The position numbers were made by a program, and so were the translations under genes. From the NCBI GenBank assembly GCA_964589365.1, contig CAZPTQ010000056.1:1-26859 (forward strand): a DNA stretch of 26,859 nucleotides, in the 5' to 3' direction. The notes beneath the pieces are model-generated. The model was not told the DNA's origin. It did no database searches and saw nothing but the letters and a program-made list of their open reading frames with translations. This document shows positions 23,052-26,859 of this stretch, one piece after another. Position 1 is the first letter of the stretch. Every line of letters begins with the position of its first letter. Origin of the DNA: M3007 sp964589365. Its GTDB lineage: Bacteria > Bacteroidota > Bacteroidia > Chitinophagales > Saprospiraceae.

Positions 23052-23095
23052 GGGTCATTCGTCATTGAACGTCATTTTCAATGACGTATTGACCC
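23052..23095. repeat. Small inverted repeat of TCATTGA words
   Basis: GGGTCATTCGTCATTGAA (23052-23069) pairs with 23077-23095 with one mismatch and one bulged base. It lies just past the end of the minus-strand CHAT fragment (stop at 23102), so it may end that transcript. Confidence 0.65.
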
Positions 23096-23101
23096 AATGA
23101 C

Positions 23102-23515
23102 CTAATGGCGAAATATCAGCACCAACAATACGCACACGAGCATCAAAAGCCCGCACAACAGCCCATAGGACGTTCCTGTAGATGGCAAACTCAAAGGCAT
23201 TGTATTCCCGTTCAAAATACAGCCTGCCCAAAAGAAGGGATGCCCCAGTTCCGGGTTTGTACTTTTCTGGATGAGCGTCAGCTTGGCTCGCTGCAAAGCA
23301 AGGTCTTTTGCCATGCCCTCCTTCAGGTTCTGATAAAAAAGAATCATCAAGCGTTCTATCTGGGCATCGGGTGCTTTCCATAGCGACATCACCGTACTAC
23401 GCACCCCAGCAAAGGTGAAAGCCCGTGCCAGTGACATGGCCCCCTCGCCTCGCCCCAGTTGGCCATAGCCCGAATTGCAAGCGGTAAGCACGGCGAGTTC
23501 CGCAGGGAGCGACAA
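23102..23515 (-). pseudogene. C-terminal fragment of a CHAT-domain protease with a TM tail
   Basis: The readable part starts abruptly with SLPAELAVLTACNSG, the strand that carries the catalytic cysteine of CHAT (caspase-like) proteases. It continues with GRGEGAMSLARAFTFAGVRS, TVMSLWKAPDAQIERLMILF and HPFFWAGCILNG, all standard for the second half of the domain. The catalytic histidine half and the usual upstream TPR repeats are missing: the frame meets a stop (23528-23530) five codons upstream, and the only start is a TTG. A hydrophobic tail (YGLLCGLLMLVCVLLVLIF) would anchor the protein. It is probably a remnant of a deletion whose other side is the fragment at 23519-24001. Confidence 0.75.
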
Positions 23516-23518
23516 GCC

Positions 23519-24001
23519 CTTTTTGTATCAGCTTGTACCCGCAACTTTCCCAATCTCCGTGATCAAACCCCTCCAGACATCAGCTGGACCATCCAAAACC
23601 AAAACACCAGCCAGACCATCACACTCACTGGAAATCAGGAATATAAACTGGATAAGGGATCCAGCTATATTGTGATTGGTAATGCAAATGACGATGGGGG
23701 ACTGAAGGAATTCACCCATTTTAGCAATTTCGATTACAGCTGTAGCTGTGGCGTTTTAGGCGCAACAATAGGTGGGCCTTTAGTTAGCGGTCCAACGGTT
23801 GTTCCACTTCCCCTTGACGCCAGCGGCAAAGCCATGGTTTCTTATGCAAAGAATTTCGGAACCATAACCCCTAAGGGTGATTGCAGGGGAAAGGAAGGTT
23901 GTATCTCTAACGAATTTTTTGATTTCGACTGTAGCGCGAAAAACTATGCCGACCTAAGTGTCACTAAACACCTTCGCCTCATATTGATGACATACGAATA
24001 A
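23519..24001 (+). pseudogene. 3' fragment of an unknown gene (Cys-containing beta-rich domain)
   Basis: The frame has no credible start of its own; its only in-frame ATG (23459) lies inside the CHAT fragment on the other strand. The protein-like part begins near PPDISWTIQNQNTSQTITLT, continues with YKLDKGSSYIVIGNANDDGG, DYSCSCGVLGATIGG and FDFDCSAKNYADLSVTKHLR, and ends normally at TAA. It reads like a beta-strand-rich region with several cysteines. No family is recognised. A perfect terminator follows, as expected at a genuine gene end. Confidence 0.55.
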
Positions 24002-24021
24002 GATTTTACAAACGATTTGCG

Positions 24022-24050
24022 CTGGGCGAGGATAAAAAAACCTCGCCCAG
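24022..24050 (+). terminator. Hairpin terminator after the gene fragment
   Basis: CTGGGCGAGG (24022-24031) and its exact complement (24041-24050) form a 10-bp stem 20 bases after the stop at 24001. The loop is A-rich, and no strong T-run follows. Confidence 0.65.
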
Positions 24051-24105
24051 AAACAGCAATAATTCCAATTATCTTACACCGAATGTCAAGTCAGAAAAGA
24101 ACCCC

Positions 24106-24897
24106 ATGACCTACCTCGCCCTTCTCTCTCCCACCATTCACCATTCCACCCTCCCCGCAATCCTCATTGGTGCCGTACTCGGCATTGCCTTAGTTGGCCT
24201 GTTCGGCTGGGGCGTTGCCGCGCTGCTGGGTCGGCGTTTTGTCATTAGGCTGGGTTTGGTCTTGTTTGCGGGTTTGTTCGGGTTGCTGGGGGCCGTGATC
24301 GGCGACATAAAAGCGGCCAAAAAACGGAAGATGACCGAGCGAGAAGTTTCCGTGGCCCAGCGCGTATTTGGCAACACCATTGACTACTCCAAGGTTCGGC
24401 TGGTGGAGCATTGCCGTCTGATGAACGCTCCCAGGCGACGCATGGCGCGCACCCCGTTCAACACGATCTACCTGGGCAAGCGTTACAGCAAGCCTTTGAA
24501 CGAAAAGGAATTTTCGTATTACGAAGACTTTCTCATCCATGAGATGACGCACGTGTGGCAAACCCAACATGGGGTGCCGTTTCGCAAAAAATTGGGCACC
24601 GCGCTTCGGGTGGTTTTCAATCGGAAAAAACCCTATGATTATGGCCGCAGCGTGGGCCTGCACAGGGCATGGAGAAACGAGAAGAGTTTCCGGGATTTTA
24701 ATACGGAACAGCAAGGCCGAATCCTGGAAGATTATCATTGCTGCTGCCACCATAGTTGGATAACGGGACAGGACCCCGACTGTGTGTTTCACGAATACTT
24801 TGCCCGACAGGTACAATTAAACAACGGTTACCGCATGCCAAATGACTCCATCGAAGGCGTTACATTGCCGACATTGAGGATTCGAAAAAAGGAGTAG
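24106..24897 (+). CDS. Membrane-anchored HExxH protein related to the Vgr-related/DUF4157-like metallopeptidase fold
   Basis: The protein has 263 residues. Two hydrophobic segments (about 17-40 and 46-66) form an N-terminal hairpin in the membrane. The soluble part then has TEREVSVAQRVFGNTIDYSK, a TPFNTIYLG strand and FLIHEMTHVWQTQHG, in which His145, Glu146 and His149 form an HExxH zinc motif. This order of motifs is what I recall for proteins annotated as Vgr-related or DUF4157-like. After it comes YDYGRSVGL and an unusual EDYHCCCHHSW cluster followed by FHEYFARQ. Activity and target are unknown. It lies after a terminator and seems to be a single-gene unit. Confidence 0.72.
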   Translation: MTYLALLSPTIHHSTLPAILIGAVLGIALVGLFGWGVAALLGRRFVIRLGLVLFAGLFGLLGAVIGDIKAAKKRKMTEREVSVAQRVFGNTIDYSKVRLVEHCRLMNAPRRRMARTPFNTIYLGKRYSKPLNEKEFSYYEDFLIHEMTHVWQTQHGVPFRKKLGTALRVVFNRKKPYDYGRSVGLHRAWRNEKSFRDFNTEQQGRILEDYHCCCHHSWITGQDPDCVFHEYFARQVQLNNGYRMPNDSIEGVTLPTLRIRKKE

Positions 24898-24939
24898 GTT
24901 GTTGGTTATTGAGTTTAGTTTTTATGCTGCAGGTCGTGA

Positions 24940-24983
24940 GCACCCCTGCCGTACCGACTCTTAGGAGTTATGGACAGGGGTGC
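24940..24983. terminator. Hairpin between convergent genes
   Basis: GCACCCCTG (24940-24948) pairs exactly with CAGGGGTGC (24975-24983). A smaller inner GACTC/GAGTT stem lies in the loop. It sits between the HExxH gene and the convergent lipoprotein gene. Confidence 0.6.
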
Positions 24984-24999
24984 ATTGATGGCAGAGTTA

Positions 25000-25551
25000 T
25001 CAATCAATTATTTTCATTCTGAACGTACCATTTCTAAATTCTACCCGCTCAGGGTATGGTGCATTTTCTGGCACGAGTCGATCAAATTTGACTATATCAA
25101 AACTTCCCCCGACAATATTATTTGTCGAGTCCACAAAAGTGATGTTCATAAGCCCTTTTACCGACCGATCACTATTGTACAGTACGCCGATGACGTCACC
25201 ATCGCTTTCTCTCACGGCAAATTTAGCACCAACTAAATTATCGTTGTAGTCGTCAATTTTGCCACTTATCGGGTATTTGCCTATTTTAAACGGCACTTCG
25301 TTAAAAGCAAGCACCTCTCGAATTTCTTCAAACTCATTATAAGTGTTGAAATCCAATCCGATAAACCCGGAACCATCTTGGTGTCTGCGTGCAAATGCGG
25401 TGGCATTCCATGCTTGATCATCTCGTGTGGCCTTTCCCCACCCGGTATCTTGAGGCCCCGGGGAATAGATGGGCAGTTGATATCCTTCATCTTTGCCGCA
25501 CGCGAAGAGGAAAGAAAGAAGGAGTACATATAGCGATTTACTGTTTTTCAT
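25000..25551 (-). CDS. Putative lipoprotein (hypothetical)
   Basis: The protein has 183 residues. MKNSKSLYVLLLSFLFAC is a lipoprotein signal with lipobox LFAC, followed by a charged GKDEGY linker. The mature part (DDQAWNATAFARRHQDGSGF, LDFNTYNEFEEIREVLAFNE, VPFKIGKYPISG, NIVGGSFDIVKFD) resembles small Bacteroidota lipoproteins of the DUF6252 kind, with repeated short strands; this placement is tentative. Its ATG starts one base after the stop codon (25553-25555) of the T9SS sorting-domain remnant, so the two were once, and may still be, one transcript. Confidence 0.7.
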   Translation of the reverse strand: MKNSKSLYVLLLSFLFACGKDEGYQLPIYSPGPQDTGWGKATRDDQAWNATAFARRHQDGSGFIGLDFNTYNEFEEIREVLAFNEVPFKIGKYPISGKIDDYNDNLVGAKFAVRESDGDVIGVLYNSDRSVKGLMNITFVDSTNNIVGGSFDIVKFDRLVPENAPYPERVEFRNGTFRMKIID

Positions 25552-25552
25552 A

Positions 25553-25762
25553 TCAGTCTTTTTGAATGATCAATTTGAAGGTTTCCATACTCGAACTACC
25601 ACAAACATTTACAAAGTACACTCCATTCTCAATATCTCCAACGAATATCTCAACCGTATCCTGACCACGGTTTGCTGATGAGTTTCGAACCTTTCGGCCT
25701 GATACGTCACAAATAGTCACACTGCGAAGTTCGTTTTCTTTGTCTTGGAGCTCGTCAACATC
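25553..25762 (-). pseudogene. T9SS type A C-terminal sorting domain remnant
   Basis: In the frame ending at TGA 25553-25555 the minus strand reads DVDELQDKENELRSVTICDV, then SGRKVRN..., and finally IENGVYFVNVCGSSSMETFK and LIIQKD. This is the typical type IX secretion C-terminal domain (V-x-D-x-x-G-R-x-V, then G-x-Y-x-V, then K-x-I-I-x-K). It lies out of frame with the metalloprotease part that precedes it at 25717-26598, so it would not be translated with it. Confidence 0.72.
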
Positions 25763-26598
25763 ATAACAATATCAGCCTGCTGTTGCTCTCTCAGACCAGA
25801 GGCCAACGCGGGAAGATCAATCAGTAGATCGTCTTCAATATCCATTGGTGTGTCGAATCCAAATCCGTCGTTCGCAGGTGTGTCGAAGACAAATGTTTCT
25901 GCTCTCCACCTTATGCGCTTGTTTGCAATGCCGCTATTTGCGAATGCCAGATTGATCCCTTCGATGCCCTGAATAATAGTGAGCAGTGCCTGCCATTGAT
26001 TGCCTTGAGTGCCAAACCATGTCTGTACATCGGGCGTAACCAATATCAGAAGGTCTATTTCTGCAAAGCAATCATTGTTGTCCGGTTCACAAAAGTCAAT
26101 TGTTTCTTCCGGGGTTGATGGCGAGAAACAATCCGCAGGAGGCAGGCTGTTCAGGTCGGTTTCTTTCAATAGCGACACTTCGCTGTTGACGGGCAGAATA
26201 CTAAAATACTGTGTCAAAGTTTGAAAAAAGCCAACTTTGCCCTCTGGTTTTGCAATAATTGAAAAGTAGCCCGGCTGGTTAGTAAACCTACCCGACCACA
26301 CATAATCATTGGGGGCATTATACTCAACATGCAACGCCTCTGTTGAAAGCAGCCCCGTAATACCTGGAATTGAGAAAGTAACATTGCCATTGACGGCATA
26401 CTGCCCAATATCGCCAATACTTACAAAGGATGAATTTTTGGTATCATCAAGTTGCGTTATTTTTTGGACAAATGTCGCCTCCGCATTGGTCAAAGAGACA
26501 TCGGCTGGTAGCCTTTGTGTAATCAATTGTGCCGATAGTCGAACACACAAAAAGGAAAAAAGGAAAATCCAAATAAGATTTGATTTGTAATTTTTCAT
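25717..26598 (-). pseudogene. N-terminal part of a secreted zinc metalloprotease, catalytic core lost
   Basis: The frame encodes 293 residues. A signal peptide (MKNYKSNLIWIFLFSFLCVR, then LSA-Q) is followed by a propeptide-like region (QPGYFSIIAKPEGKVGFFQT, CFSPSTPEETIDFCEPDNND) and the start of a reprolysin-like peptidase: IDLLILVTPDVQTWFGTQGN, INLAFANSGIANKRIRWRAE and REQQQADIVMMLTSS. Normally the HExxHxxGxxH zinc site would follow. Here the sequence jumps within a few bases to a T9SS sorting domain in another frame and stops at 25717. The active site is therefore absent. ATG 26598 is chosen over 26607 because it begins the signal peptide. Confidence 0.75.
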
Positions 26599-26803
26599 TG
26601 TTAACATGTTTGAAAGTCATTTCTGATTGTCGCATCAAAAAAGCGTCCTACTTGACTTTTTTTAGGTGATGCTTTCAGATTGTCCCACCGATGGTACAAA
26701 TGAAAATATCGTCTTGTAAGCCCAGCCGTATCTTCGAGTTTCCGTAAGTCGGATTACTTGGCTGCTATTACTTTTTGTATTTTCTATTTTCTGCCATTGT
26801 AAC

Positions 26804-26845
26804 TATGGACGAAGGCTGCGCGTTTAGCGCACCTTTTCGACCATG
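26804..26845. repeat. Imperfect hairpin at the window edge
   Basis: ATGG-a-CGAAGG-c-TGCGC pairs with GCGCA-CCTTTTCG-a-CCAT around a GTTTA loop. TAAC (26800-26803) and GTTA (26850-26853) extend it across unequal spacers. The layout is reminiscent of integron attC sites, but the core does not fit the attC consensus. The rest of the 26599-26859 region shows no gene. Confidence 0.5.
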
Positions 26846-26859
26846 CATTGTTAGTGCCA

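Noticed and set aside
23459..23518. ATG at 23459 as the true start of the plus-strand gene at 23519-24001
   Set aside because: The first 20 codons would be the antisense of conserved CHAT residues around the catalytic cysteine, so this stretch is not native to the plus-strand gene.
24970..25236. Plus-strand open frame of 88 codons opposite the lipoprotein gene
   Set aside because: It is antisense to a lipoprotein with a clear lipobox, and begins within the terminator-like hairpin.

Overview
This window looks like chromosomal DNA from a Bacteroidota organism, most plausibly a Saprospiraceae-like environmental lineage. Four things support this. Several genes carry the phylum's -7 promoter box TAnnTTTG. 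Gene starts lack Shine-Dalgarno sequences. There are many signal-peptide-bearing beta-barrel proteins and a type IX secretion (T9SS) sorting-domain remnant. There is also an EAD11/FGE-type protein of a sort typical of large Bacteroidota genomes. The family-level placement is inference.

Layout. Positions 1-397 hold a bidirectional terminator and a second hairpin. Positions 398-4065 carry a DoxX-like membrane protein, a class 1 isoprenoid synthase, an MFS transporter and a convergent outer-membrane barrel gene. Positions 4502-9713 carry a small membrane protein, a bifunctional formimidoyltransferase-cyclodeaminase (ftcD), a barrel protein and lepA. Positions 9785-11744 (minus) hold another barrel protein and an AT-rich FAD-dependent oxidoreductase that appears to be cut at its 3' end by a palindromic repeat. 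Positions 11929-14680 hold a membrane-anchored EAD11-FGE protein and a convergent porin-like protein. A 158-bp MITE-like element (14806-14963) abuts an unusual Lgt-like/beta-barrel fusion. Positions 17081-19953 form a probable two-gene operon (SSS symporter plus GT-C-like membrane protein). Positions 20101-22846 (minus) hold a nitroreductase, a membrane-anchored winged-helix regulator and an Asp-box lipoprotein. Positions 23102-26598 are a decaying zone: a CHAT-protease fragment head-to-head with a second gene fragment, an intact membrane-anchored HExxH protein, a lipoprotein, and a T9SS metalloprotease whose catalytic core is missing.

The genes are mostly independent housekeeping or envelope units. 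No single multi-gene pathway is visible. Two themes stand out. First, at least ten intergenic gaps carry a long, near-perfect hairpin. The arms are built from short repeated words that differ from place to place, and related repeat sequence also appears inside the isoprenoid synthase gene. Second, there are several truncations (oxidoreductase, CHAT, the second fragment, T9SS protease) and conflict-system relatives (EAD11-FGE, CHAT). No tRNA, rRNA, CRISPR array or recognisable transposase gene was seen.
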